From Lachnospira hominis (ex Liu et al. 2021) (lineage in GTDB: Bacteria; Bacillota; Clostridia; Lachnospirales; Lachnospiraceae), in NCBI RefSeq assembly GCF_014287955.1, contig NZ_JACOPD010000002.1, positions 386,915 to 450,914 on the forward strand: 64,000 nt of DNA, read 5' to 3'. This document shows, one piece after another, positions 36,901 through 45,003 of the stretch. Numbering within the stretch: position 1 is the first letter of the stretch; each line of letters begins with the position of its first letter. The notes beneath the pieces are model-generated. The model searched no databases. It was not told the origin of the DNA and worked only from the letters and a program-made list of their open reading frames with translations. A program made the position numbers and the translations under genes.

Positions 36901-39731
36901 ACCATAACTTCATTAGACATAACAGCCGTTACATTTGATTTGATTACAGAAGCTGCTTCAAGTCCGCTGCCATCTTCGCAAATAAGACCGTCAACCGAAA
37001 CTCCGTCAGGAATTGCCGTAACATTTTTCAAAACACTGTTAAGTGTTCCCGTAACATCAAATGTCTTTTTATTTGCTGTATCATCTGCATTTGATGAAAT
37101 ATAAGCCGTATATGTTCCTGTAGGAACAATGTCCTTTTGTGCTGCCTCGTCAAAAAGATACATATCAGCAACATTAAGATTAAATGTTACTTTCTTTGTC
37201 TCTCCCGGAGCAAGCTCAACCTTTTCAAAACCTTTAAGCTGCTTTGCCGGTGTTGTTCCCTTTCCTGCCGCCGGATGTGAAACATATAACTGCACTACTT
37301 CTTTTCCTGATACTGAACCTGTATTTTTAACATTAACCGAAATTGTTACTTTATCGTTTGCATCTGCTTTTGTTTTGTCAACAGACATATCCGAATATTG
37401 GAAATTCGTATAACTTAAACCGTAACCGAAAGGATATACAGGAGTATTTGTATAATACTGATATGTATGTCCCGGATTATTTCCGTCTGCCTGGATATTA
37501 TAATCCGTGTATGAGCCTGTTATTCCGCCTATAGTCTTAGTTGTTCCGACAAGCTCCATCTTGTTGACATCGTCATTTTTATACCATGTTGTCGATAATC
37601 TTCCTGAAGGATTTACCTCCCCCGTAAGGACTTTTCCGAGTGCTGTTCCCTGTGTCTGTCCGTTGTAAGATGTCCACAGTATTGCTTTGCACTTATCGGC
37701 AAAAGGTTCAACATTAATCTGTCCTACAGTCTGCATTACAACAATTGTCTTTTCAGGATATGCTTCTGCAAGTTCCTGTACATGTGACTGTGAATCAGGA
37801 AGATTTATAGAAGCTCTGTCCTTTGACTCAGACGAATCTGCCGTACCGAAGCCTGCCTGTTTCGGAACAGTTCCCGCATATGCAATAATTACGTCTGCAT
37901 TATCAAGCTCCGTTTTGTATGCTTCAACAGAAAACGGTTTAGCAGAAACACTTGCACTGATATACATATCGGCTTTTCCGTTGTAACCGCCGTCCGCACC
38001 TGTATATTCACCCTTACATGCCATGTATGAAGAAGTGCTTTCTGTTACCTCTGTCGAAACAGATGCCACAGTAGGTCCGCCGTTTCCGTATGCAATATTT
38101 AACGAACCTCCTTTTCTTCCTCCTGTTGCCATTTCAGCTTCAACAGAAACAACATCAAGAAAATCAACATTGGAAATAACCGCAACAGCTTTTGTCGTAA
38201 CATCTGTAAACGTTCCGTTTGAAAGTGTCATTCCCGATACTTTTTCTGCTTTTGACAAATCAACTTTGCGTTTTGTTCCATCTTTTAAAATCAGATTGAT
38301 GCTCTTTATATTAAATAAAGGTTCATCATCAGATACTACACCGAGATGATTTACATCTATATTCTTTTTATCGAGTTCTGTCGTAATACCCTGAATAGGC
38401 GTAACCGTTTTTGTCGGTGTACTTGAATAATCGCCCAAAGCAAGTGTGTTTGCCATATTTCCGACAACAACCGCTTTCTTTACGCTGTTTCCGAGCGGAA
38501 GTGTGTTATTGTCATTCTTTAAAAGAACCCATGATTCCTCTGCTGTCTTTTCAGCGATTTCAACATGCTCGTCACATTCGATTACATCAGAAGATGTTCC
38601 CGTGTACGGAGTTTTCTCGTCAAATTCACCTGCCTGGAATCTTTTTAAAAACAACTCGTATACTGTATGCTCAAGTTCTTTTTCACTGAGATACCCGTTC
38701 ATTACGGCAGCCACACCATATAATGTAGACTTGTTACCGCCGCCGAGATTACATTCAAGGTTAAGACCTGACTTATAAACCGTACCGATATACTGTTCAT
38801 CAGGAAGTTTATCGTTTCCGAGCATTCCGATTTTAAAGGTGCTGTTGTTAAGCATATATTCACCGGCACCGCAGTCGCTTGTAACATATCCCTTAAATCC
38901 CCAGCTTCTTCTCAACAAATCTTTAAGAAGATATGAATTTGAAAGAGACGGTATGAAATTATATATATATTCACCGTTTCTGCTTACTGTTGTTGCATTA
39001 TAAGATGACATTACAGAACCCGGATTTGATGACTCCGTAATATTCTGAAATGCCTTTGTATAATAATTTCTCATATTAAATTCCGTCATAACAGATGTAC
39101 CGGAACTTCTCTTTGCTTCATTATTATTGGCAGCAAAATGCTTTAATGTTGCTATTGTCTTCAAATAAGTCGTATCATTTCCCTGCATGCCGTTTACAAA
39201 TGCCGCACCGAGCTGACCCGTAAGATATGGGTCCTCTCCCATACTCTCTTCATTTCTTCCCCATCTCGGGTCTCTTGCCATATTAATCGTAGGTGACCAA
39301 TATGAAAGATTATATCTGTCATTCTTTGCTCTCGCCTCTGTAGATGTCGCGTCGGCAAGCTTATATATAAGCTCCGTGTTCCATGTATTCGACATTGAAA
39401 GAGCTGTCGGAAAACTTGTAGCTGTGCCCTGTCTTGCAACTCCGTGCAAAGCCTCTTTCCAATAATCGTACGGTGCAACGCCGAGTCTCTCGATTCCCGC
39501 AGCCTTATATCCGAGCTGTGCCACCTTTTCTTCAAGTGTCATTCTTGATACCAGGTCTGCCGCACGCTCTTCAAAAGAAAGCGACGTATCCTGATAAGGC
39601 AGAATCTCCTCCGCCTTATTCACGGCAATCTTCGTCTGTGCTTTCGCACTCACCGAACCAATCGGCATAACAATGCCCGGCACTGCCAATAAAACCGACA
39701 TTACCAGGGCAAGACCCCTTTTTAACCTCAT
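33990..39731 (-). CDS. Giant surface GH3 glycosidase with rhodanese domain
   Basis: A 1913-residue exported enzyme. In order: signal peptide (about 1-30); GH3 N-domain (about 45-300; LKHFAANNNE, nucleophile D286 in GYVTSDCGA; RDPRWGRNEESMGEDP as in beta-xylosidase-like GH3); GH3 C-domain to about 800, with a CBM6-like insert and a fibronectin-like end (PFGYGLSYTNFQYS); Ig-like (Big2) and helical FIVAR-like segments; a second Ig-like domain; a CBM6-like domain (IEAEYADNGNGASLTDSQ); a further beta domain; a rhodanese domain (about 1719-1811; LIDVRTAEEF and the loop CASGVRA); a PT-rich linker; a hydrophobic segment and basic tail. Substrate is probably a xylo- or gluco-oligosaccharide. AAGGAGG precedes ATG 39731. 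The divergent AraC gene probably controls it. Confidence 0.9.
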   Translation of the reverse strand: MRLKRGLALVMSVLLAVPGIVMPIGSVSAKAQTKIAVNKAEEILPYQDTSLSFEERAADLVSRMTLEEKVAQLGYKAAGIERLGVAPYDYWKEALHGVARQGTATSFPTALSMSNTWNTELIYKLADATSTEARAKNDRYNLSYWSPTINMARDPRWGRNEESMGEDPYLTGQLGAAFVNGMQGNDTTYLKTIATLKHFAANNNEAKRSSGTSVMTEFNMRNYYTKAFQNITESSNPGSVMSSYNATTVSRNGEYIYNFIPSLSNSYLLKDLLRRSWGFKGYVTSDCGAGEYMLNNSTFKIGMLGNDKLPDEQYIGTVYKSGLNLECNLGGGNKSTLYGVAAVMNGYLSEKELEHTVYELFLKRFQAGEFDEKTPYTGTSSDVIECDEHVEIAEKTAEESWVLLKNDNNTLPLGNSVKKAVVVGNMANTLALGDYSSTPTKTVTPIQGITTELDKKNIDVNHLGVVSDDEPLFNIKSINLILKDGTKRKVDLSKAEKVSGMTLSNGTFTDVTTKAVAVISNVDFLDVVSVEAEMATGGRKGGSLNIAYGNGGPTVASVSTEVTESTSSYMACKGEYTGADGGYNGKADMYISASVSAKPFSVEAYKTELDNADVIIAYAGTVPKQAGFGTADSSESKDRASINLPDSQSHVQELAEAYPEKTIVVMQTVGQINVEPFADKCKAILWTSYNGQTQGTALGKVLTGEVNPSGRLSTTWYKNDDVNKMELVGTTKTIGGITGSYTDYNIQADGNNPGHTYQYYTNTPVYPFGYGLSYTNFQYSDMSVDKTKADANDKVTISVNVKNTGSVSGKEVVQLYVSHPAAGKGTTPAKQLKGFEKVELAPGETKKVTFNLNVADMYLFDEAAQKDIVPTGTYTAYISSNADDTANKKTFDVTGTLNSVLKNVTAIPDGVSVDGLICEDGSGLEAASVIKSNVTAVMSNEVMVDLTDKNTVVSYKSADNDIASVDSDGNVKSGKKEGVTTVTVSVTVDGVTKTDSYPVVNKLQIKPYQSEIDNAKAELKTAFDRLPKSAYSEKNYSEVTDIYNKAVENLGKVSTRDELDNVLSKAVNDMNSVDMDKLESVYNITSVNPEIIKSGVIDYRDGGIPEYNGATGTITNASPYTGIALSVSDKDGKIIDNSKLTWKVQKTDDSVRKTASVDENGNLTVYGNGIIQITATDLENMICGKITVHVNTQIEAEYADNGNGASLTDSQKGSSGGFNVGSAGDTWIEYKDVKLSNIDGITARYAGKNDSVINISLDKSALPDKLIASSQAAATGTWDTWADTQFTINEDVVYNAQLNGLLDENGCTTVYVQTNGSNLDYFRLNYIENNDDLPYIISKVANRTNGRAKVTIKYRGSVKSSDVKLTAQVLNEDSSVKSTVETVVSGTGEYEIETGAVSGDIVKFAIYDANGKQLSDSYKKIYKTPKDSEIVVYNLENKEFDYTKLTGGTDGTVYADTVNGLCGYGSWTLASKKGTYTYTDANDKTYEYSFNKAWQAGSGSTTKRSLYFTPKAPCKVTAVFLGGDAARSMTVYQSEDNKATQPGTGSVASVSLEVKDTQNPVYIYGGSSNKQIFAVIVEYYADGAGDSEDEIKDIDTPVQFVDWGGAKAVLTKNDLTDNTKVWIQDSNGTMTQLSTEYFAEADVAYNANDKYTINALAVYKDRLYASCDNGLVIVFTSCQKCYKLKKVSDFDNKIMTIENDIMTVSDGTNKKEIEMGSIGGNSIEPDEANVLLANGAKLIDVRTAEEFEEKWAIDSINIPLDTLETGLSIYDKSTPLIFACASGVRAESAVKKAMELGYTNVYNLGSFEKMPTQEKTPDPTPTPGPTPTPDPTPTPDPTPNPTPGTDDSNGNGGNSQGTTDDTNTDESKTEQSKTEEAVATGESGLLWYSVSAAVTALGAGFALTGKKCRKDEE
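34200..34290. repeat. Repeats encoding the TPDPTPTPGP linker
   Basis: Tandem 12-18 bp units (GGTGTCGGTGTTGGGTC-like on the plus strand) encode the Pro-Thr spacer between the rhodanese domain and the C-terminal anchor region of the GH3 protein. Confidence 0.85.
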
Positions 39732-39958
39732 AAAAATCCTCCTTACCAAATTACATTTACTTCTAACTGAATATTTTTTATAGAATATAAATCTCTGTAT
39801 ATTCTACTCTTGAATTTTATATGAATATACTTTAGAATAATAGTCAGATTTAGCATAGAATTGCTCAAAAATTGCTGTATTTATTTTGAATTTTTATAAA
39901 ATTTACACTACTATTTTCACAAAAGTCAGTAATTCATACAGCAAAAGGAGGTTATGAC

Positions 39959-40732
39959 ATGGTCCCTTTTTATGAAATTCAGCGTTCGGACATTAAGATA
40001 ATTCATAACAAAAGAGAATTAAACTATCCGACACACGTTCACGAACATATGGAGATTCTTTATATATTTGATTTGAGCCAGCATATCAACATCGACGGAA
40101 TAGACTATGAAATCAATGCGGGAGAAGCCGCAATTATTTTTCCGAACACCATTCACACTTATTACAGGGAAGTTTACCGTGACACAGATGAAATCTGTCT
40201 TTTGTTTCTGCCCGGTATATTTAAAGGGTTATTTCAAAATTTTTTCGACGTACAACCCGAAAGTCCTGTGATTACCGACATTGACAGCTCTGTAAAGCTC
40301 GCCTTTAAAGAACTTCTTAGCTGTACTGATTTCACCGAACAGGTCGCCTGGACAATGCTTATTTTTTCAAAATTAATAAAAAAATTAAATTTGACCCACA
40401 AACAGTCCATTCCCGTTGCCGGACTCACCAAAAAAATCACAACTTATATTTCTCTTAATTTCAAAGAAAATATCACACTTGACCTGCTCGCAAAAGAATT
40501 CTGCGTCAGCAAATTTTACATATCGCATACATTTTCCGAAAAATTAAAGGTCAGTCTGTCGGAATACGTTTCATCCATACGTGCAAAATACGCCGCAGAG
40601 CAGCTTTTAAGCACCGACGATTCAATCACAAACATTGCTCTCAATTCCGGATTTTCAAGCCAGAGCACATTTAATCGGACATTCTTAAAAATTTACGGAA
40701 TGTCACCGAGGGAATACAGGAATAACTTTTAG
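39959..40732 (+). CDS. AraC family transcriptional regulator
   Basis: A 257-residue regulator. The N-terminal cupin-type sensing domain (about 20-100) includes YPTHVHEHMEILYIFDL and GEAAIIFPNTIHTYY. The C-terminal double helix-turn-helix (about 155-255) includes DLLAKEFCVSKFYISHTFSE and ITNIALNSGFSSQSTFNRTF, ending GMSPREYRNNF. AAGGAGG is 7 bases before the ATG. It is divergent from the GH3 gene with a shared gap of 227 bases, so it probably senses a sugar and activates the GH3 gene. Confidence 0.93.
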   Translation: MVPFYEIQRSDIKIIHNKRELNYPTHVHEHMEILYIFDLSQHINIDGIDYEINAGEAAIIFPNTIHTYYREVYRDTDEICLLFLPGIFKGLFQNFFDVQPESPVITDIDSSVKLAFKELLSCTDFTEQVAWTMLIFSKLIKKLNLTHKQSIPVAGLTKKITTYISLNFKENITLDLLAKEFCVSKFYISHTFSEKLKVSLSEYVSSIRAKYAAEQLLSTDDSITNIALNSGFSSQSTFNRTFLKIYGMSPREYRNNF

Positions 40733-40753
40733 GTTAATCATAACCGATAAAAA

Positions 40754-40785
40754 AAGAGACCTCACTCTCTCGAATGAAGTCTCAT
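40754..40785 (-). terminator. Intrinsic terminator of the hydrolase operon
   Basis: On the minus strand GAGACTTCA pairs with TGAGGTCTC and is followed by TTTTTTTAT. Confidence 0.75.
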
Positions 40786-40854
40786 AACATTTGAACCCGA
40801 CCTTATTTTAGTTGCTATCGAGTAGCAACAAATGTATTCATAAAACAATTACTT

Positions 40855-41820
40855 TTATCCTACTCTCTCAACTATCCAGTTATAAATGTCCTCAAACACT
40901 TCCTGTGCGTTTATTTCACTGTGAAGCTCATGGCGGCAGCCATCATATAACTTAAGTTCAACATCATCCATATGTTTTTTATATTTGTTATAAATACGCT
41001 CTACTGCCTTTCCATATTCTCCTACAGGATCCGCATTTCCAGATGCGATAAGAAGCGGAAGCTCCTTTGGTGTCTTTTCGATATTTGCATCATTAATTAC
41101 ATATCTGATGATTTTTAACATACCTTCATACGCATTAACCGTAAAAAGGAAACTGCATTTTTCATCATTTACATAATCATTTACTATATCAGGATTTCTT
41201 GTAATCCAGTCCGAATCTGTAACAGGATTTTCTATACGGTTGTTGTATGTCCCGAACATCATCCTGTTAAGCGTTTCGCTTCTGTAATGGTCACCATGAA
41301 AAAGCTTTGTGAACTTTACAGCTAAAAGTCCTCCGTCAACCATAATCTTTGGCTGGTTGCCGGTTCCTAATATAACAGCCGCATCAAGTTCATTACCATA
41401 CATCATAAGATAACGTCTTGTCATAAATGAGCCCATGCTGTGTCCTATAAGAATATATGGCAGTTCAGGAAAACGCTTTTTCATTATAATTGTCAGCTTG
41501 TGCATATCTTTAACAAGATAAAGTCCGCTGTTATTTCCTTTTGCAAAATATCCCCAGTCATTTTTATCATTAACTGAATCTCCATGTCCCAGATGGTCAT
41601 TTCCAGCCACAACAAATCCACGTTCAGTAAGATATAATGCAAGTCCTTCAAATCTTTCTATATGGTCAATCATTCCATGTGCAATCTGAACCACACCTAA
41701 AGGATTTTCATATTTTTCTTTATCAGGATACCATATTACAGTATGTATATCACACACGCCGCTTGTTGATTTAAATATATGTTCTTCTTTCTTTATTTTT
41801 CCAGCTGATGTCTCTGTCAT
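40855..41820 (-). CDS. Alpha/beta hydrolase, lysophospholipase / monoacylglycerol lipase-like
   Basis: A 321-residue serine hydrolase of the Hydrolase_4 type. The oxyanion segment is QIAHGMIDHIERFEG, the nucleophile GHSMGSF (Ser about residue 119), the acid in GNADPVGEYGKAV and the His in YDGCRHELHSEIN. No signal peptide, so it is cytoplasmic or membrane-associated and may recycle lysolipids. The ATG at 41820 has GGAG upstream and its ATGA overlaps the stop of the BspA-like gene. It is the last gene of the operon. Confidence 0.92.
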   Translation of the reverse strand: MTETSAGKIKKEEHIFKSTSGVCDIHTVIWYPDKEKYENPLGVVQIAHGMIDHIERFEGLALYLTERGFVVAGNDHLGHGDSVNDKNDWGYFAKGNNSGLYLVKDMHKLTIIMKKRFPELPYILIGHSMGSFMTRRYLMMYGNELDAAVILGTGNQPKIMVDGGLLAVKFTKLFHGDHYRSETLNRMMFGTYNNRIENPVTDSDWITRNPDIVNDYVNDEKCSFLFTVNAYEGMLKIIRYVINDANIEKTPKELPLLIASGNADPVGEYGKAVERIYNKYKKHMDDVELKLYDGCRHELHSEINAQEVFEDIYNWIVERVG

Positions 41821-42656
41821 TGTTTCTCCGTTCCGCCCGCGGCAGCTCCCCAATAAGCACCGCCAAGCTTTCCTTTATATTCTACAAATTTAACTTTATA
41901 AAAAGCTTCCTGTCCTACCTGTCCAACTGTGTCAGGAACACTTACAGTAAGATTGGTGCATTGGCTGAAAGCTCCATATCCGATATTTTTTACACTTGAC
42001 GGAATGCTTAATTCTGTAATACCTGTACATCCTGCAAATGCATAGGTTCCTATTTCTTCAAGTGATGAGCCCATATCAATCTTTGTAAGCTGTGTATTGC
42101 CATAAAATACACCCGAAGCTATTTTTTTAATACCATCAGGCAGCTTATATTCTGATTGTACATTCTGCACAGAAGAAAGAATGTTATTAATTATTACAGC
42201 TCCATACTGCTCATATTCATTCTTTTCCCATATTGTATTTTTTACAACATTAGTTCCAACCGACTCTATTGTTGACGGAAAATTAATAGTTTCAAGATTA
42301 TAACATCCTAAAAAGGCATTTTCACCTATCGTTTCAACACCTTCGGCAATCGAAATCTCTTTAATATTTGCACAATCCCTAAACGATTCTCTTGCAACTG
42401 ATGTAACTTTAATACCATCAATTTCCGTTGGTATGATAAATGATGACTGCTCTTTTGCCGCATCTGTAAATCCGGTAATTTCTATTGTCGCATCATCTTT
42501 TTTCACATATGTAAACATCTGTGTTCCCGGCTTTTTTCCACAGCCTGCCAAAACAAGCCCACACATCATTACAAGGTAACACAAAACCGCAGTTGACATA
42601 TTTCTTTTAAACATAACACATACTTTTCTGCCAACTTTACTTATAAATGTATACAT
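41817..42656 (-). CDS. BspA-type leucine-rich repeat lipoprotein
   Basis: A 279-residue exported lipoprotein with lipobox LAGC (Cys about residue 39, LVLAGCGKKPG). The rest is about five BspA/TpLRR repeats of the form I-P-ss-V-ksIg-aFsgCtnL (IKEISIAEGVETIGENAFLG, IDMGSSLEEIGTYAFAG, LSIPSSVKNIGYGAFSQ). Such proteins bind surfaces or partners in other bacteria; the ligand is unknown. The ATG at 42656 has GGAGG upstream. It overlaps the next gene by 4 bases. Confidence 0.9.
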   Translation of the reverse strand: MYTFISKVGRKVCVMFKRNMSTAVLCYLVMMCGLVLAGCGKKPGTQMFTYVKKDDATIEITGFTDAAKEQSSFIIPTEIDGIKVTSVARESFRDCANIKEISIAEGVETIGENAFLGCYNLETINFPSTIESVGTNVVKNTIWEKNEYEQYGAVIINNILSSVQNVQSEYKLPDGIKKIASGVFYGNTQLTKIDMGSSLEEIGTYAFAGCTGITELSIPSSVKNIGYGAFSQCTNLTVSVPDTVGQVGQEAFYKVKFVEYKGKLGGAYWGAAAGGTEKQ

Positions 42657-42670
42657 TAATTTCCTCCATT

Positions 42671-43234
42671 TTACTTCTGCTTTGACCACATATAACAATA
42701 TGCCTGGCTTCTCGCGGCAAATGGCTGGTTTTTAAGAAGTTCCCTTATCTGTTGTCTTGTATACCATGCTGCCTGTATTTCTTCAAGTGTTGATGAACTT
42801 GGTGCAAATCTTCCTTTTGCTTTTCCGATTACTACAACATTAGTTTCATTAGAAAAACCTATTGCACTGTAACTGTTAATAAGTTTGTCTTCAACCTTTA
42901 CAAGTTCAAGTCCCGTCTCTTCTCTTAATTCCCTTGCCGCTGCCTGTTCCGGCGTCTCCCCTGCATCTACAAGCCCTGCCGGAAAATTGTATACATAATC
43001 ATCAACAGCCATTCTGAATTCCCTGTTTAACAATATATGTTCGTCATCTTCATCAGTCATAATAATGACAACTCCGTCAGTCTTTGGATTTCTAATCTGA
43101 TCTTCACTGTCAATATTGCGGTTTCTGCTTATCATCTCATATACTTTTTTCTTATTATCTTTTGTTGTATATGTAAGATTATACCTGTTTATAAATGCAC
43201 CTTCATGCACCTTTTCTATTCCATTAAATTCCAC
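42671..43234 (-). CDS. NUDIX hydrolase, probable ADP-ribose pyrophosphatase
   Basis: A 187-residue NUDIX protein. The Nudix box is GLVDAGETPEQAAARELREE followed by TGLEL (about residues 88-112). The EMISRNRNID opening and YVYNFPAG strand fit the ADP-ribose pyrophosphatase group, which splits ADP-ribose into AMP and ribose 5-phosphate. I prefer a GTG start at 43234 (VEFNGIEKVHEGAF) with GCAGG 8 bases upstream; an ATG at 43267 without a binding site would add 11 residues. Lies between the hydrogenase-like gene and the BspA-like gene. Confidence 0.9.
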   Translation of the reverse strand: MEFNGIEKVHEGAFINRYNLTYTTKDNKKKVYEMISRNRNIDSEDQIRNPKTDGVVIIMTDEDDEHILLNREFRMAVDDYVYNFPAGLVDAGETPEQAAARELREETGLELVKVEDKLINSYSAIGFSNETNVVVIGKAKGRFAPSSSTLEEIQAAWYTRQQIRELLKNQPFAARSQAYCYMWSKQK

Positions 43235-43272
43235 ATCTGCTACCTGCCTTATTCTTAGTATCAGCATACAAT

Positions 43273-44736
43273 TTATTTGTGCATGCCAACCTTTGAAGCA
43301 TCAAATTTATCAAGATTTTCATGAACTCCACGCTCATCGGCTTCCTGTATAAGCTTATCTCTGTCTTTCTTAAAGAACTGCTCTGCCTTGTGTCTGCTCG
43401 GACCGCCTACACATCCGCCCTCGCACATCATTCCCTCTATAAAATCAACATCAAGCTTTCCTGCTTTCATAAGAAGAAGTGCTTTCTTACATTCATCAGC
43501 TCCGGCACACTTTTCAATCTTGAAATCTGATGTATCAACTCCTGATTCTTCCATACTCTTTAAAACAGCTGCCGTAACACCTCCGCCGTTACCAAAACGC
43601 TTGCCATAAACACTTGACTGCTGTGCTGTATTTTCCTCAGGTTCAAAAACTATTTCTTTAGCACGCATCATTGCACGGAACTCACCTATTGTAAGAACAT
43701 AATCTGCATTTCCTTCAATTGACTTATCCTTGATTTCATCTTTCTTGGCAATACAAGGTCCTACAAACACCGTGATGGCGTCAGGATATTTTTTCTTTAT
43801 CATTCTTGATATTCCGCACATCGGCGAAACAGTATCTGATATACACTCAATAAGTTCAGGATAGCACTTTTTAATCATATTAACAAATGCCGGACAGCAT
43901 GATGTAGTCTTTTTTCTGCCTTCATCATATGCTTCTGCCCACTCTGCTGCCTCAGATGCTGCTGTCATATCAGCTCCAAGTCCTACCTCATACATATCAG
44001 TAAAACCAAGTTTCTTACATGCTGTACGGATACTTGCCATCGTGATATCTGCTCCGAACTGTCCTTCCATAGCCGGTGCAAACATTGCAAATACCTGTTT
44101 TCCTGAAATAATAGATTTAATAACATCAACTATTGCTGTCTTTGAACCAATTGCACCGAATGGGCATCTATGTATACATTTACCGCAGCGGATGCACTTA
44201 CTATCATCAATAAGACAGATTCCCGTCTCTTCATCCATAGTAATTGCACCCACAGGACAGGCTTTTTTACATGGTCTTATAAGGTCTGCAATCGCATTAT
44301 ATGGGCAGTTTCTTGCACACATTCCACATTCCTTACATTTATCAGGATCAATATATGCCCTGTCACGCCCCATCGAAATCGCACCAAATTTGCATGACTG
44401 CTGACATGCTCTTGCCATACATTTACGGCAGTTGTCAGTTACAATATAGTGTGAAAGCGGACAGTCTGCACAGGCAGATTCTATTACCTGAATTACATTA
44501 TCTGATTCCTGCTGGCCATTATCGTTAGGACAAAGTCCTTCTGCAAGCCTTACTCTCTGTCGTACGATTTCTCTTTCCTTGTATACACAGCAGCGAAACT
44601 TAGGCTTCAGCCCAGGAATCATTTTATATGGTAAATCTTCTTTTTTGTCGTCAAACTCACCCGAATAAGCTAGTTTTGCTACTTCATATAATACTTCATG
44701 CTTGATTTTTAAAATTGTTGCGTCATTTGTCAGCAT
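43273..44736 (-). CDS. [FeFe]-hydrogenase-like iron-sulfur protein (group B type)
   Basis: A 487-residue cytoplasmic protein with several [4Fe-4S] sites (CADCPLSHYIVTDNCRKC, DKCKECGMCARNCPY, SKCIRCGKCIHRCPFGAIG) and a C-terminal H-cluster domain. The three H-cluster motifs are TSCCPAFVNMI, FVGPCIAKKDE and EGMMCEGGCVGGP. All four cluster cysteines seem present. The motif variants (TSCCPAF, VGPCIAKK) differ from the group A enzyme's TSCCPGW and MPCTAKK and match group B, whose physiological role is poorly known (H2 sensing, uptake or evolution). CAGGAG precedes the ATG. No maturase gene is in the window. Confidence 0.9.
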   Translation of the reverse strand: MLTNDATILKIKHEVLYEVAKLAYSGEFDDKKEDLPYKMIPGLKPKFRCCVYKEREIVRQRVRLAEGLCPNDNGQQESDNVIQVIESACADCPLSHYIVTDNCRKCMARACQQSCKFGAISMGRDRAYIDPDKCKECGMCARNCPYNAIADLIRPCKKACPVGAITMDEETGICLIDDSKCIRCGKCIHRCPFGAIGSKTAIVDVIKSIISGKQVFAMFAPAMEGQFGADITMASIRTACKKLGFTDMYEVGLGADMTAASEAAEWAEAYDEGRKKTTSCCPAFVNMIKKCYPELIECISDTVSPMCGISRMIKKKYPDAITVFVGPCIAKKDEIKDKSIEGNADYVLTIGEFRAMMRAKEIVFEPEENTAQQSSVYGKRFGNGGGVTAAVLKSMEESGVDTSDFKIEKCAGADECKKALLLMKAGKLDVDFIEGMMCEGGCVGGPSRHKAEQFFKKDRDKLIQEADERGVHENLDKFDASKVGMHK

Positions 44737-44900
44737 ATTGTACTCCTGTCTGTCTGCTTGTTTCTTTCCGGCATAAATGCCTCACAGACCATTAGATTTA
44801 TTTATTAAAATATACCATTTATACCTCCTCACTTCAACCTATTTATCAGCCTCGTAGAATTATTCTTTTGTAAAAAAACAATATTAAAATTGTAAATCGG

Positions 44901-44929
44901 TTGCATATATAGTTTTTTTGTAATATAAT
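44901..44929 (+). promoter_or_regulatory. Sigma-A promoter of the EAL protein gene
   Basis: TTGCAT, a 17-base spacer and a perfect TATAAT, about 75 bases before the start. The leader then holds the small hairpin GTTCT…AGAAC. Confidence 0.7.
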
Positions 44930-45003
44930 AAGTATAGCTTTTTTCGTGATTTAATTTTAATTCGTCTTACGATGTTCTTTCTGTAAGGCAGAACAGGGAA
45001 GGT

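Noticed and set aside
33990..39731. LPXTG sorting motif in the GH3 protein
   Set aside because: No LPXTG is present; only a TG-polar motif before the hydrophobic tail.
41820..41853. Upstream start of the lysophospholipase-like gene
   Set aside because: The extra N-terminus lies inside the BspA-like gene; GGAG and the ATGA overlap support the ATG at 41820.
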